Positions 15,847 to 24,633 of a stretch of DNA of 64,000 bases are shown here, in pieces. The position numbers were made by a program, and so were the translations under genes. The stretch's first letter is position 1; each line of letters starts with the position of its first letter. The notes beneath the pieces are model-generated. The model searched no databases, was not told where the DNA came from, and saw nothing but the letters and a program-made list of their open reading frames with translations. Origin of the DNA: Paracholeplasma brassicae (GTDB lineage: Bacteria > Bacillota_I > Bacilli_A > Acholeplasmatales > UBA5453); NCBI RefSeq assembly GCF_000967915.1, contig NC_022549.1:1538366-1602365 (forward strand), read 5' to 3'.

Positions 15847-16689
15847 TTAAACTCTAGCTGCCACGTACGCAAACATATCTGGCCCGGTATGAATACCTAA
15901 AACCGGTGTCAGTTCACTGATATGTAAGTTTCTAACGTTTAATGATTTTTGTAGTGTTTGACCTAGTTGTGTGGCTTTTTCTAAGTCACTACCATAATGA
16001 ATCGTTAGATCAATTAAATCTTCTTTAAACTTATCAACCAAAATATCTTTCATTGTAATTAAACTTCTTGAAATACCAATGCCTTTTGATAAAGTGACAT
16101 AAACCCCTTCATCATTGACGGTAATGACAGGTTTGATTCTAAGAAGTTCACCAATCGTACCCTCGACTTTGCCGATGCGTCCACCTTTTTTTAAATACTT
16201 CAATGTATTAATGGTATACATTGCTAAACTATCATCTTTACGTAACTTATGTAACGCTTCTTCGATTTCTTTTACCGAATGTCCTGCCTCAATGAGTTCT
16301 AACGCACGTTTAACAATGAACGCTTCTTGATATCCAAGGGTTCTCGTGTCTATGTGTGTGTAGCTTAACTTACTATCTAGTAATGCCAATCTAAATTGAT
16401 TATACGTACCAGATAATCCGGAAGAAATCGAAATGACAAAGACATGATCGTAGGCACCAGCCTTAACTTGTTCAATTGAATTTAAAATATCCAATTTATC
16501 AGGAAGACTTGTTGACACATGATTTGTGTCTAATTTTTCATACACTTCACTTGAAGTAATTTCAATTTGATCTCTAAACGTTTTGCCATCAATCACAATC
16601 ATTAGTGGAACCACAAAAAGGTTCTTCATTTTATTTTTATATTCTACTTCTAAATTTGCACCTGAATCTGTTATAACTGCTATTTTCAT
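15847..16689 (-). CDS. DegV family fatty-acid-binding protein (FakB-like)
   Basis: The 280 residues begin with the DegV signature VITDSGAN; TSLP near residue 60 and SISSGLSGTYN near 90-100 are the conserved contacts for the fatty-acid carboxylate. KKGGRIGK near 165 and the C-terminal domain are also typical. FakB proteins present exogenous fatty acids to the kinase FakA for activation as acyl-phosphates. FakA is not in this window. The FapR-like palindrome upstream (16723-16741) agrees with a role in lipid metabolism. Ribosome-binding site AGGATAGGTG precedes the ATG. Confidence 0.9.
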   Translation of the reverse strand: MKIAVITDSGANLEVEYKNKMKNLFVVPLMIVIDGKTFRDQIEITSSEVYEKLDTNHVSTSLPDKLDILNSIEQVKAGAYDHVFVISISSGLSGTYNQFRLALLDSKLSYTHIDTRTLGYQEAFIVKRALELIEAGHSVKEIEEALHKLRKDDSLAMYTINTLKYLKKGGRIGKVEGTIGELLRIKPVITVNDEGVYVTLSKGIGISRSLITMKDILVDKFKEDLIDLTIHYGSDLEKATQLGQTLQKSLNVRNLHISELTPVLGIHTGPDMFAYVAARV

Positions 16690-16722
16690 AAATACACCTA
16701 TCCTTTTTTCTAAAATACTTTA

Positions 16723-16741
16723 TCTAGTATTCGATACTAGA
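16723..16741. promoter_or_regulatory. FapR-like operator in front of degV
   Basis: TCTAGTATTCGATACTAGA has perfect 8-bp arms around a 3-bp centre. Its TAGTA...TACTA core and spacing resemble the FapR box of Bacillota (core TTAGTACCTGATACTAA). It lies at or just downstream of a probable -10 (GATAAT, 16746-16741, or TAATCT, 16744-16739) with a -35 TTGACT at 16767-16762, where a bound repressor would block transcription. Confidence 0.55.
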
Positions 16742-16811
16742 TTATCACGTAATGATAAGAAAGTCAATTTTGAAGTTCAAAATAACAGGGATTATTTCAA
16801 ATAATGAAGAA

Positions 16812-16852
16812 AAAAAGAAGAAACGTATTAAATATCTACATTTCTTCTTTGA
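16812..16852 (-). terminator. Terminator of the APC permease gene
   Basis: On the minus strand AAGAAGAAATGTA and TACGTTTCTTCTT pair, and a T-run follows. The hairpin begins within the last codons of the gene. Confidence 0.7.
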
Positions 16853-18164
16853 AAGTTAGTCTGTAATGCTTTTTAACCACGTATCCGATGAGTAAGATAA
16901 CGAAATTAAATGACAAGAACATCCAAAAGCCATATTTCATTGTCGTCGCAAACAATATAAACCCACTACCAATCAGTGCGCCAATCGGAAATATGAATCG
17001 TTTGATTTTTGATAATGATTTTTCATGTCTGATGATATAAATATAAATCATTGCGTAGACAAGATACAAAAACCCAACCGACAGTTCAGCTAAATCAAAA
17101 ACGCCATTATAGAGGTCTAATTCATTGCCATAAAAGACAGCCAGATAAACCAACGATGCAGCCATCGAAAACATAAACGAAGTCTTAGGCATCCCATTAG
17201 ATTGACTAACGTTTATCATCTTTGTTTTTTCATTAAAGCGAGCATACACTTGATATAAACCTCTAATTGAAGCCAAAGACAATCCGTTAAGGGTACCTAT
17301 ACAAGAAATAACCACAAAGACCATCAAAAACCTTGAAGATATTTGTCCAAAAAGACGTTCAACTGCAATAAACACCGATTGGTCTTGATGAAATAAGAAT
17401 TCATCCACGTTTAGCACCCCAAACAGACCAGCGTAATACCCAACGTAAGCTAAAATTACAATCGTTGACCCAATGACTAGTGCTTTTGGCATGTTCTTCT
17501 TTGGATTCTTGATCTCAGAATTAATACTCGTTGATACAATCCAACCATCGTATAAAAATGCCGTTGATAGTAAAGCTAATGCAAACCCACCACCCCCACT
17601 CGCCATGCTTGAAGACGAGAGATTTTCATATAGTGTACCTGAGGTTTGTCCATAAATAAGTCCAAATATAAAAACAAGTGCCACTGGAATTAGCTTAATC
17701 ATCATGGTCGATACTTGAAAATAACCCGCAAGTAGTGGTGAAACATAGTTAAAGACGTAACTTAGCAACAAATAGATAAAACTAAGTAACCAAACATCAT
17801 TTGAGTCCATATGAAATAGTGCAATCGTATAGTTTGCACTAACGTAGGAAACAATACTTACCAACGAAGGAAAATAGACCACGCTTGCAAACAGCCCGAC
17901 GTAATAGGCAACTCTTTTACCATAGCCGAGTTCAACGTAGTCGATTAACACACTACTTTTTACGTTTTTGCCTGCGATAAAACTGACCGAATACGCCCCA
18001 AAAAGCATAATTAAACCACCCGTTACAATCGCAAGAATTGCCAAAATAACGTTACCTTCAACCGCACTTAAAATGTCATCTGCCTTAAAAAAAATACCAC
18101 TACCAATGACAATACCCACAATCATTGAAATAGCAGTCAATAACCCATATTTTTCTTTATTCAT
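16836..18164 (-). CDS. APC-superfamily amino acid permease (LAT/SteT-like)
   Basis: The 442-residue protein has 12 predicted helices. Helix 1 carries the unwound substrate site GIVIGSGIFF, typical of the L-amino-acid transporter branch (SteT, YkbA). Helix 6 has YDGWIVSTSINSEIKNPKKNMP, also characteristic. The family exchanges or imports neutral amino acids; the substrate is not determined. AAAGGAATG precedes the ATG and a promoter lies at 18193-18220. Confidence 0.88.
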   Translation of the reverse strand: MNKEKYGLLTAISMIVGIVIGSGIFFKADDILSAVEGNVILAILAIVTGGLIMLFGAYSVSFIAGKNVKSSVLIDYVELGYGKRVAYYVGLFASVVYFPSLVSIVSYVSANYTIALFHMDSNDVWLLSFIYLLLSYVFNYVSPLLAGYFQVSTMMIKLIPVALVFIFGLIYGQTSGTLYENLSSSSMASGGGGFALALLSTAFLYDGWIVSTSINSEIKNPKKNMPKALVIGSTIVILAYVGYYAGLFGVLNVDEFLFHQDQSVFIAVERLFGQISSRFLMVFVVISCIGTLNGLSLASIRGLYQVYARFNEKTKMINVSQSNGMPKTSFMFSMAASLVYLAVFYGNELDLYNGVFDLAELSVGFLYLVYAMIYIYIIRHEKSLSKIKRFIFPIGALIGSGFILFATTMKYGFWMFLSFNFVILLIGYVVKKHYRLTFKEEM

Positions 18165-18192
18165 TATTTCATTCCTTTAATTTCTTCTTCTA

Positions 18193-18220
18193 ATTATACA
18201 CAAAAGAACTCAATTGGCAA
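18193..18220 (-). promoter_or_regulatory. Promoter of the APC permease gene
   Basis: TTGCCA (18220-18215), a 16-base spacer and TATAAT (18198-18193) on the minus strand, 28 bp before the ATG. Confidence 0.6.
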
Positions 18221-18239
18221 CGAAACACATAATTTAACA

Positions 18240-18268
18240 AAAAAAGAAAGGCCAAATGGCCTTTAATC
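18240..18268 (-). terminator. Terminator after the small gene at 18300
   Basis: AAAGGCCATTTGGCCTTT on the minus strand, followed by a T-run. Confidence 0.75.
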
Positions 18269-18299
18269 GTTATTTTTTCTTTGACTTGAATCTTTTTTG

Positions 18300-18491
18300 T
18301 TAGATAATGACTGCCTCGTCATAACCAATTAGAACATAACCGACTTTTCGGTCAAAGAAAAAATGATGTGTTCCAAGTGGGTATACCTTAATATCAGCCC
18401 CTGTTTCCACTGCCTTAACCGTATAGAATTGATCGGTTCTTGACATATTACCAACTTCACCGACAATCTCATAGGAATGAGATTTTTTCAT
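18300..18491 (-). CDS. Small hypothetical protein
   Basis: From ATG 18491 the protein has 63 residues; ATG 18503 would add MLRI. It looks like a small beta-rich soluble protein (EIVGEVGNMSRTDQFYTV, then VGYVLIGYDE). No family is recognised. Neither start has a good ribosome-binding site. A terminator just downstream and sensible composition support a real gene. Confidence 0.5.
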   Translation of the reverse strand: MKKSHSYEIVGEVGNMSRTDQFYTVKAVETGADIKVYPLGTHHFFFDRKVGYVLIGYDEAVII

Positions 18492-18696
18492 AATACGAAG
18501 CATACGACTTGTGTATTATTCTAGTTCTTTTCTCCCGTAATTACTAACCATTTAAAACACCACCTTCAAATCTAAAAAATATCGATTAAGTTAATATAAA
18601 CAATAATCAAAAGTAAAATACTTTCAATTTTGTTTCAATATTCTTAAATATCGTTAGATTTGCGAAATATTTATTTCTATTTTATTTCAAATAATA

Positions 18697-18720
18697 AGAG
18701 GCGCATAATTGCGCCTCTTA
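18697..18720 (-). terminator. Terminator of the DUF1858/DUF438/DUF454 operon
   Basis: AAGAGGCGCA-atta-TGCGCCTCTT is a perfect stem that includes the stop codon of the last gene. The tail is TTATTATTT. Confidence 0.7.
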
Positions 18721-19074
18721 AGTGGTTTTAATTTGTGTTTGAAAGTAGATGTACTTGATCACATCAATTGTGATTAAGAAGATTGTAACAAATAATGACT
18801 GTGCAATCAGTATTGATATTAAGATAATTAAATCAACAAAAATGAGCAATTGCCATTTCTCTTTTTTCTTCATGCTGCGATTTTCAAGAAACGCTAAGAG
18901 ATACCTTTGATAGAGCTTTGTCTTTAAAAACCAATCATTAAAGCGTTTTGATCCTCTTGCATATGAGTAAGCCGTCAACAGTAAAAATGGGGTCGTCGGT
19001 AATATCGGTAATACAATACCGATTGAACCGATGATTAAACATAATGTACCTAATACCAAATACAAAACCTTCAT
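18718..19074 (-). CDS. YbaN family protein (DUF454)
   Basis: This 118-residue membrane protein has three helices and the DUF454 pattern: GxIGIVLPILPTTPFLLL near residues 17-34, YARGSKRF, then a basic segment before a final hydrophobic pair. Its function is unknown. The start overlaps the stop of the DUF438 gene (TAATG), so translation is coupled. It is the last gene of a three-gene operon. Confidence 0.85.
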   Translation of the reverse strand: MKVLYLVLGTLCLIIGSIGIVLPILPTTPFLLLTAYSYARGSKRFNDWFLKTKLYQRYLLAFLENRSMKKKEKWQLLIFVDLIILISILIAQSLFVTIFLITIDVIKYIYFQTQIKTT

Positions 19075-20291
19075 TAGTCTTTCGACACCAATCGTTTTTC
19101 TCCTGTTAGTTCCCGAATACCTTTGACGTCTTGTGTGATTTCTAGGGTACCAAGGAAATTACCTTCTTTGTCTCTTACCGCATAGTAACGAATTAAAACA
19201 AACATACCTTTCATGTTAATCCAAAAATCTTCTTGATCTTTCTTACCGCTTCTAAAGGATTCAATGATTTCATCAACCACATGAACACTTTGTGGTGGAT
19301 GACACATGGATACGTGTCTTCCAATGATTGTTTTAGGACGATCAAAGATGCGTTCTTTACCTTGAGTGAAATACTTTACATGACCATCTTTATCGACAAA
19401 CGTCATGTCGAGTGGTAGCGTGTTAAAGATTTGATTGGCTTCTAAGAAGGAGAGTGTCCCTGCATCAAATGGGATTGTGCCCTCTTCCTGTTCTTCTTTT
19501 TTTAGTTCTTCTTCGCCAACCGGTTTTTCTTGTTTCCACGCGTGTGTAGGTTTTTCTAAAAACCAACCAATCTCGTCACTTGATGAATCCACAATAACCC
19601 AATCAAAAAACCCTAAATGTTCTAATAAAAGTGGCATTAGAATATTATCTTCCTTAAAAATCATGTCCTTAATTCGTTCGACATTTGATTTAATCTTATT
19701 TTTAACCTCGAGTTCGTCATGGTCGATACTACCCAATAAGGCAATAATTTCTTTGATTTCAGCCCTAATTTCATCGTCAACACCCCACATCACTTTAGGT
19801 GGTGCGGTTATACCGTCTTTTTCTAGTTTTGGAAACATTAAGTATTCTTTTCTCGCGTAATGATTGTGAATCTCTTTTAATCGATCGTATGCCACCCTTA
19901 ACATTAACTCTGCCGTTTTGCCGCTTTGACTTAAATAGGGCTCAATTTCTTCTTGAATTAAGCGTTCAATTCGTCTGTTTTCTTCATGAAACACTTGAAC
20001 TGGATGCCCTGGTATTTTGGTGTGGTCACTAAAACTATGGATATCTGAGATTGACCCTTCAAAAACGGCCGCGTGAACGTCACATAATTTTTGAATTTCA
20101 GATACACCAATCGTCCCTTCTTTCATTAATGATTGTTCCATTTGTGATATTTCTTGTGTTGTCACGTCTTCAAAGTGTTCTTTGAACATCGCTTTTGCTT
20201 CTTCTAATGTCTTGCCTTCATGTAAGCCCATGATAATTTCTTTTAATTTTTCTTGACGTTTAATTGAAACGTTGTTAATAAATTCACTCAT
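19074..20291 (-). CDS. DUF438 protein with hemerythrin-like and PAS domains
   Basis: In the 405 residues, DUF438 occupies about 5-80. A hemerythrin/HHE region follows, with its His and Glu residues in HPVQVFHEENRRIE near 135, IHNHYARKEYLMFP near 185 and EDNILMPLLLEHL near 245; these would bind a di-iron centre. A PAS domain lies in the last 120 residues (NTLPLDMTFVDKDGHVKYF). HHE proteins sense or handle O2, NO or iron; the PAS domain suggests sensing. AAGGGGG gives a strong ribosome-binding site inside the end of the DUF1858 gene, which it overlaps by 8 bp. Confidence 0.9.
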   Translation of the reverse strand: MSEFINNVSIKRQEKLKEIIMGLHEGKTLEEAKAMFKEHFEDVTTQEISQMEQSLMKEGTIGVSEIQKLCDVHAAVFEGSISDIHSFSDHTKIPGHPVQVFHEENRRIERLIQEEIEPYLSQSGKTAELMLRVAYDRLKEIHNHYARKEYLMFPKLEKDGITAPPKVMWGVDDEIRAEIKEIIALLGSIDHDELEVKNKIKSNVERIKDMIFKEDNILMPLLLEHLGFFDWVIVDSSSDEIGWFLEKPTHAWKQEKPVGEEELKKEEQEEGTIPFDAGTLSFLEANQIFNTLPLDMTFVDKDGHVKYFTQGKERIFDRPKTIIGRHVSMCHPPQSVHVVDEIIESFRSGKKDQEDFWINMKGMFVLIRYYAVRDKEGNFLGTLEITQDVKGIRELTGEKRLVSKD

Positions 20292-20517
20292 TTAAATCCC
20301 CCTTGATTTGATAACCATATGATTTGAATCTTTCTTTAATCACTTCAATATCTATTTTTCTTAGACTCGATCCTTGATTAATACTCATAAATCGTCCGAC
20401 GGTTTGTATCATGCCTGGTTTAGTAATCTCACTAAACCCCAGTTCGGATAAAATATCTTTGATTTTCTCGTCTTTTTTAACAAGATCGATGATTTTTTCA
20501 TTGAGATCAATCTCCAT
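20284..20517 (-). CDS. DUF1858 domain protein
   Basis: The 77-residue protein is a single DUF1858 domain (LNEKIIDLVKKDEKIKDILSELGF), the fold also found at the N-terminus of ScdA/RIC iron-sulfur repair proteins. In those proteins the domain carries a conserved Cys-Pro pair; no Cys is present here, so the redox function may be lost. It is the first gene of the operon with DUF438 and DUF454, an arrangement common in Bacillota. It ends with TGA, overlapping the next start. Confidence 0.8.
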   Translation of the reverse strand: MEIDLNEKIIDLVKKDEKIKDILSELGFSEITKPGMIQTVGRFMSINQGSSLRKIDIEVIKERFKSYGYQIKGDLNE

Positions 20518-20605
20518 ACGGACACAACCTTTCTAACCCCATCTTACCAAAGATGGCGAAGCAATTCAAACGATGTTATAAATTATCCAGATTAGTTTTA
20601 AATAA

Positions 20606-20634
20606 GAAAAAAACAAGCTCGAAAGCTTGCTTAT
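20606..20634 (-). terminator. Terminator of the S9 peptidase gene
   Basis: CAAGCT-ttcg-AGCTTG stem with a T-run on the minus strand, at the stop codon. Confidence 0.75.
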
Positions 20635-22604
20635 TGACTGTATTTTTCAAACCAATTGGTAATTTCTTCTAACCGTTTGACTCTTGATTGCGGTCTACCA
20701 CTACGTGATAAATCATGATTTTCACCTTTAAACCACGCAAAACGAGTATCGATACCATTTTCTTTTAGGATGGTATAAAACTGTAAGGCTTGTTCGATTG
20801 GGCAACGATAATCTTCATCGCTATGAATAAAGAGTAACGGTGTTTTGACTTGATCTGCGTATTTTATTGGGGATTGTTCCCAAAGCTTATCGGTTGATAA
20901 TGTCGGATGCCCCTTGGTTTGATCTTTAACAAAGTAAAAACCAATGTCGGATGTGCCGTAAAATGAAATCCAATTAGAAATACTTCGTTGTGTGGCTGCC
21001 GCTTTAAAACGGTCCGTATGTGAGACAATCCAGTTCGTCATAAACCCACCATAAGAGCCGCCAGTGACAAACACGTGGTTTGGATCAATCTTGGTGTATT
21101 TCTTTAAGACTTTATCGGTAAAATTCATGATATCTTCATAATCAATCGTCCCGTACTTTCCAAAAATATCACTAAACTCATCACCCTTACCATCACTACC
21201 ACGAGGGTTACAGAAAAAGACAACGTAGCCTAAGTTTGCCCAGTACTGCATTTCATGATAATAAACAGAGCCGTAAACAGTCTTAGGTCCACCGTGTATG
21301 TCTAGTATCGCTTTGACTTTCTCTTTTTTATCATAGTCACGAGGAAGTAAGACGTAGCCTTTAATCGTTATGCCGTTTTTCTTAAACGATAATAATTGTG
21401 GTTTAGCTATGTACTTGCCGCGAAGCGAGCTTTGATTATACCTTGTTTTTTGAATATACTTATTTGATATGGTGTCGAGTTCATAGAGCTCTTGAAGTCG
21501 TTGTTTGCATAAACCAACCATATAAAACTTGTCCATAAAATAGGTCAAGCCATCAATACTGCCCTTGGCTTTATAAATAACGTTGAGATTCATACTTGAA
21601 TCTAACTGATAAATTTCAGAATGGTCGTCGATGGTTACGACAAAATAGTACTGATTTCCAATCACAACATCTAATTTAGACCCGCCGTAACGAACGTCGG
21701 ATCCGATTGAGTTACCGAGTGATTGTCTAAAGTGTCTTTTTTTCACTAGGGTTTGATTCTCATAAACGTAAATATTTGGGTTTTGATTTAGACCATGATC
21801 CATCATGTCACTTGCAAAAACAACAAGTTTTCCCTCAAGTTCAATGACTCTAGAAATCGAGAGATCGTTTTGATCATAAATGGTCTTTGTTGTTGATGTC
21901 TTTAAGTCGTATTGATAGAGTTTTTCCGTTAGTGATGTGATGTCTGATTTTTCATTCGTAAAATAAAACGAGTCATCATCTGCACTAAACCCAAGAATTG
22001 ATATCTGATCGTCTTTTTGAAATAAATTCCTTAGTGTTTTATTCTTGATGTCATAAGAAAGAACTTGACTGTAGAGTCCTTCAGTGAACCCGCGTCCATT
22101 AAAGAAGAATGGTAACTTTTCAGTTAATACAAAGTTTTGTTCTTTCTTTAGTGTTTCTTGGTATTTCTTCTGGTCAAAGTCTTTGTCTTCGTAACAACCA
22201 TGATCCCCAATTCTAAGTTGTGAACTTAGTATAAGTACTTCTTCATATACCTTAATGATTGATGTTCTTAGACAAAACTCATAAGCCAGTTCAAAGCTTT
22301 GGTTAAGGATATCATAACGATAGTAGACTGTTTTTCCATCTTTAAACTTCTTTTCATCTTTCTTATTCTTCTCAAAACTGATTAATAACTGTGTCTCATT
22401 TTCAAAAACAAACTGATTTCTTGTCCCCAAATTTGCGATTTTTTTCGTATTTTTACCATCGTATACAAAAAGCTCAAAGGTGTATTGATTTTTTTCAACG
22501 TCCATCTTTGATACGGTGTACGCGAGGTAAGTTTTTTCTTGGTTCGTTTTTAAATTTGATATCGATTTAAACTTTAAGAAGTCCTTTAATTCAATTTGAT
22601 TCAT
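20631..22604 (-). CDS. S9 family serine peptidase (prolyl oligopeptidase/acylaminoacyl peptidase type)
   Basis: The 657-residue protein has an N-terminal seven-blade beta-propeller (residues about 30-390) and a C-terminal alpha/beta hydrolase domain. The catalytic Ser is S517 in GGSYGG, the Asp lies in HSDEDYRCP and the His in GENHDLSR, so the triad is complete. It has no signal peptide, so it degrades peptides in the cytoplasm. The ATG at 22604 is preferred because AGGGGATG precedes it; an in-frame ATG at 22640 is not preceded by one. It is a single gene with its own terminator. Confidence 0.92.
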   Translation of the reverse strand: MNQIELKDFLKFKSISNLKTNQEKTYLAYTVSKMDVEKNQYTFELFVYDGKNTKKIANLGTRNQFVFENETQLLISFEKNKKDEKKFKDGKTVYYRYDILNQSFELAYEFCLRTSIIKVYEEVLILSSQLRIGDHGCYEDKDFDQKKYQETLKKEQNFVLTEKLPFFFNGRGFTEGLYSQVLSYDIKNKTLRNLFQKDDQISILGFSADDDSFYFTNEKSDITSLTEKLYQYDLKTSTTKTIYDQNDLSISRVIELEGKLVVFASDMMDHGLNQNPNIYVYENQTLVKKRHFRQSLGNSIGSDVRYGGSKLDVVIGNQYYFVVTIDDHSEIYQLDSSMNLNVIYKAKGSIDGLTYFMDKFYMVGLCKQRLQELYELDTISNKYIQKTRYNQSSLRGKYIAKPQLLSFKKNGITIKGYVLLPRDYDKKEKVKAILDIHGGPKTVYGSVYYHEMQYWANLGYVVFFCNPRGSDGKGDEFSDIFGKYGTIDYEDIMNFTDKVLKKYTKIDPNHVFVTGGSYGGFMTNWIVSHTDRFKAAATQRSISNWISFYGTSDIGFYFVKDQTKGHPTLSTDKLWEQSPIKYADQVKTPLLFIHSDEDYRCPIEQALQFYTILKENGIDTRFAWFKGENHDLSRSGRPQSRVKRLEEITNWFEKYSQ

Positions 22605-22833
22605 AAAACATCCCCTTTTCTTTCTTTCTATTATAAACAAAATGATACCTCAATGCACGCACTTTTTACATATTTTTACAAAATTACCTAAGTTTAAATG
22701 ACTTAATCAGGCGTTTTCACTCGTCTAGTACCTTATTTTCTTTTAAGTTGTATCTTTCTAACTTAGATGAATCTACTCGCTTAGTTAGATAGATGATTGA
22801 TCAAATGTATCAGTGATTAGCAAGTAGTCGATG

Positions 22834-22865
22834 AAAAACTGACGTTTTTAACTCCGTCAGTTTTT
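22834..22865 (-). terminator. Terminator of the giant-protein operon
   Basis: On the minus strand AAAAACTGACG and CGTCAGTTTTT form an 11-bp stem just after the stop at 22869. It is the only intrinsic terminator I see downstream of the five-gene block that starts at 58846. Confidence 0.8.
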
Positions 22866-22868
22866 ACC

Positions 22869-24632
22869 TCAATATTTTAGTTTTTTTAATGCCGCTTCAT
22901 TCTTACTTAAGACGAGCGCCTTTTCTTTTTCCAAACGTTTAATTGCGTTTTCTTTTTTCTTTTGTTCTTGAAGTTTCTTCTTTTCTAATTCTTTTTGTTT
23001 TTTCTGTTTCAGTTTTAGTCGTTCTTTTTCAAGTTTTAACTTCTTTTCTTCTCGAACTCGTTTTTTCTCTTTTTGGAGGTTTGATTCTAATTTCTTCTTT
23101 AGTTCTGCTAGGGCTCTTCGCTCTTTTGTGATTTGATCCGTGTATTTCTTTTGATCTTTGGTGATACGTTTTTTAATGTTTTGTTCGTACTTCTTTGATT
23201 CTTTATCAATGGTTTCTTTTAACTTTTGATTGGCTCTAGATTCGATGTCATCGATCAGTTCTTTTTGCTTAATAACCATCTCTTTAAACCATTTTTTTTC
23301 AAGCTCAACCGCTTCTTTGTAGTCTCTTTCTTTTACTTCTCTTAAGATTCTCGAAAGTTTTTGTTTCTCATACGCTTTATCAAGCGCTTTTTTAGGATCT
23401 TTTAAATCCACTAACCGGTTAAATACGTCTTGGTCTTGATTAACCTCAAGTTCCTTCCACGCGACGCGGTTGGTGATTTGAATTAGATCACTTAATGCGT
23501 CTTTGATGTATTTCTTTTGCTTGTCTTCTAACGTCTTGGTTTCTCTGACGTGTTTTTTAAATGTTTTTTCAACTTCTCTTAGAAAATACTCATTCATTTC
23601 TTGATTTTCAACAACGTAAGGCGTTGGATCAAGACTAAAAGTAGGTTCGATGTCTTCTAAACGCTTTGCCTGTGTTTTTTTAAACTTTGCCTTTTGATAA
23701 TTGCCCTCAAGTCGTTTTTCATTGTGATAGAATAGTGTCGAAAACAGTAAAAGAGACACTTTACTCAAATGATCTTGGTAGAGTTGATCAAACCGTTTTT
23801 GTCTAGACTCTTGTTCATATGAAAAATCAAGCGTGTAGGTCTTATCTAAATAAAGCCAAAGTAAATACGCATTTTTGAAATCCGTGTTTTTTAAAATAAT
23901 TTGCGTTTTAATGATGGGTGGAATGACTTTTTTGTGATGCTTTAGGGTTTTGATGAACGTCGAATTAAGTAAATTCGAGATGAGTTTATAGAGTCTTTGA
24001 GCGCGCTCAAGGACCATCAAGTTATGTTCATCTTCTTTTTTTTGACGATACGTCTCTTCGCTCGATAAATCAAAGGATAAGTTGATTTTTGATTCGTTGT
24101 ACCAAAACTCATTTACGACCTTTAACTGTGTGGTCCGTTTCGCGTAGAGTTCTTTTTCAATCAATCGAATCCGCTCTAAAACGTAATCACGTAGTCGGTA
24201 AGCTAAGGTCATGATGAAGCGGTTCTCGTAAATACCATAGTCGATGTCTGATAAATCCGATAACAGCTTTTCTGGTGTCACATTTTCCTCTTCATCAATC
24301 TCACTTATCAAATTCGTGTGCGAACTCAAATGTTTGATTGCCTCAGGTCCAACACGTTTGATTTTTTCAATCGGTAATATCTCAGACTCGTATTTGAGCT
24401 GAGATTTCATATTTCTCGTGATTTTATCGATGCTTGGGTAGTAAGCCTCAATGGTTTTTATCCAAGTATCGTCAAATTTTTTACGACTGATTTCTTGTTT
24501 TTGGTTGGTTAAATAAAGCCCTTGATAAAAGGATTCATAAAAATGGCTTGGAAAACTATGGTTTAATTCGTCTTCTTTTATGTGTGTGATTGCTTGTTCG
24601 TAGTATTGGTGTAAATCTAGTATTTCTTTCAT
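22869..24632 (-). CDS. DUF2357-like (McrC-side) protein with C-terminal coiled coil
   Basis: The 587 residues split in two. The first 400 are helical and hold IDYGIYENRFIMTLAYRLRD near 150-170, which resembles the DUF2357 region of McrC-type partners of McrB-like ATPases. The last 160 or so are almost entirely Lys, Glu, Arg, Gln and Leu with heptad spacing, a long charged coiled coil. No PD-(D/E)xK nuclease motif, the usual C-terminal domain of McrC-like proteins, is visible. Its ATG follows the AAA+ stop by one base, so synthesis is coupled to the ATPase. I infer a structural or adaptor partner of that ATPase, not a restriction nuclease. Confidence 0.7.
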   Translation of the reverse strand: MKEILDLHQYYEQAITHIKEDELNHSFPSHFYESFYQGLYLTNQKQEISRKKFDDTWIKTIEAYYPSIDKITRNMKSQLKYESEILPIEKIKRVGPEAIKHLSSHTNLISEIDEEENVTPEKLLSDLSDIDYGIYENRFIMTLAYRLRDYVLERIRLIEKELYAKRTTQLKVVNEFWYNESKINLSFDLSSEETYRQKKEDEHNLMVLERAQRLYKLISNLLNSTFIKTLKHHKKVIPPIIKTQIILKNTDFKNAYLLWLYLDKTYTLDFSYEQESRQKRFDQLYQDHLSKVSLLLFSTLFYHNEKRLEGNYQKAKFKKTQAKRLEDIEPTFSLDPTPYVVENQEMNEYFLREVEKTFKKHVRETKTLEDKQKKYIKDALSDLIQITNRVAWKELEVNQDQDVFNRLVDLKDPKKALDKAYEKQKLSRILREVKERDYKEAVELEKKWFKEMVIKQKELIDDIESRANQKLKETIDKESKKYEQNIKKRITKDQKKYTDQITKERRALAELKKKLESNLQKEKKRVREEKKLKLEKERLKLKQKKQKELEKKKLQEQKKKENAIKRLEKEKALVLSKNEAALKKLKY

Positions 24633-24633
24633 C

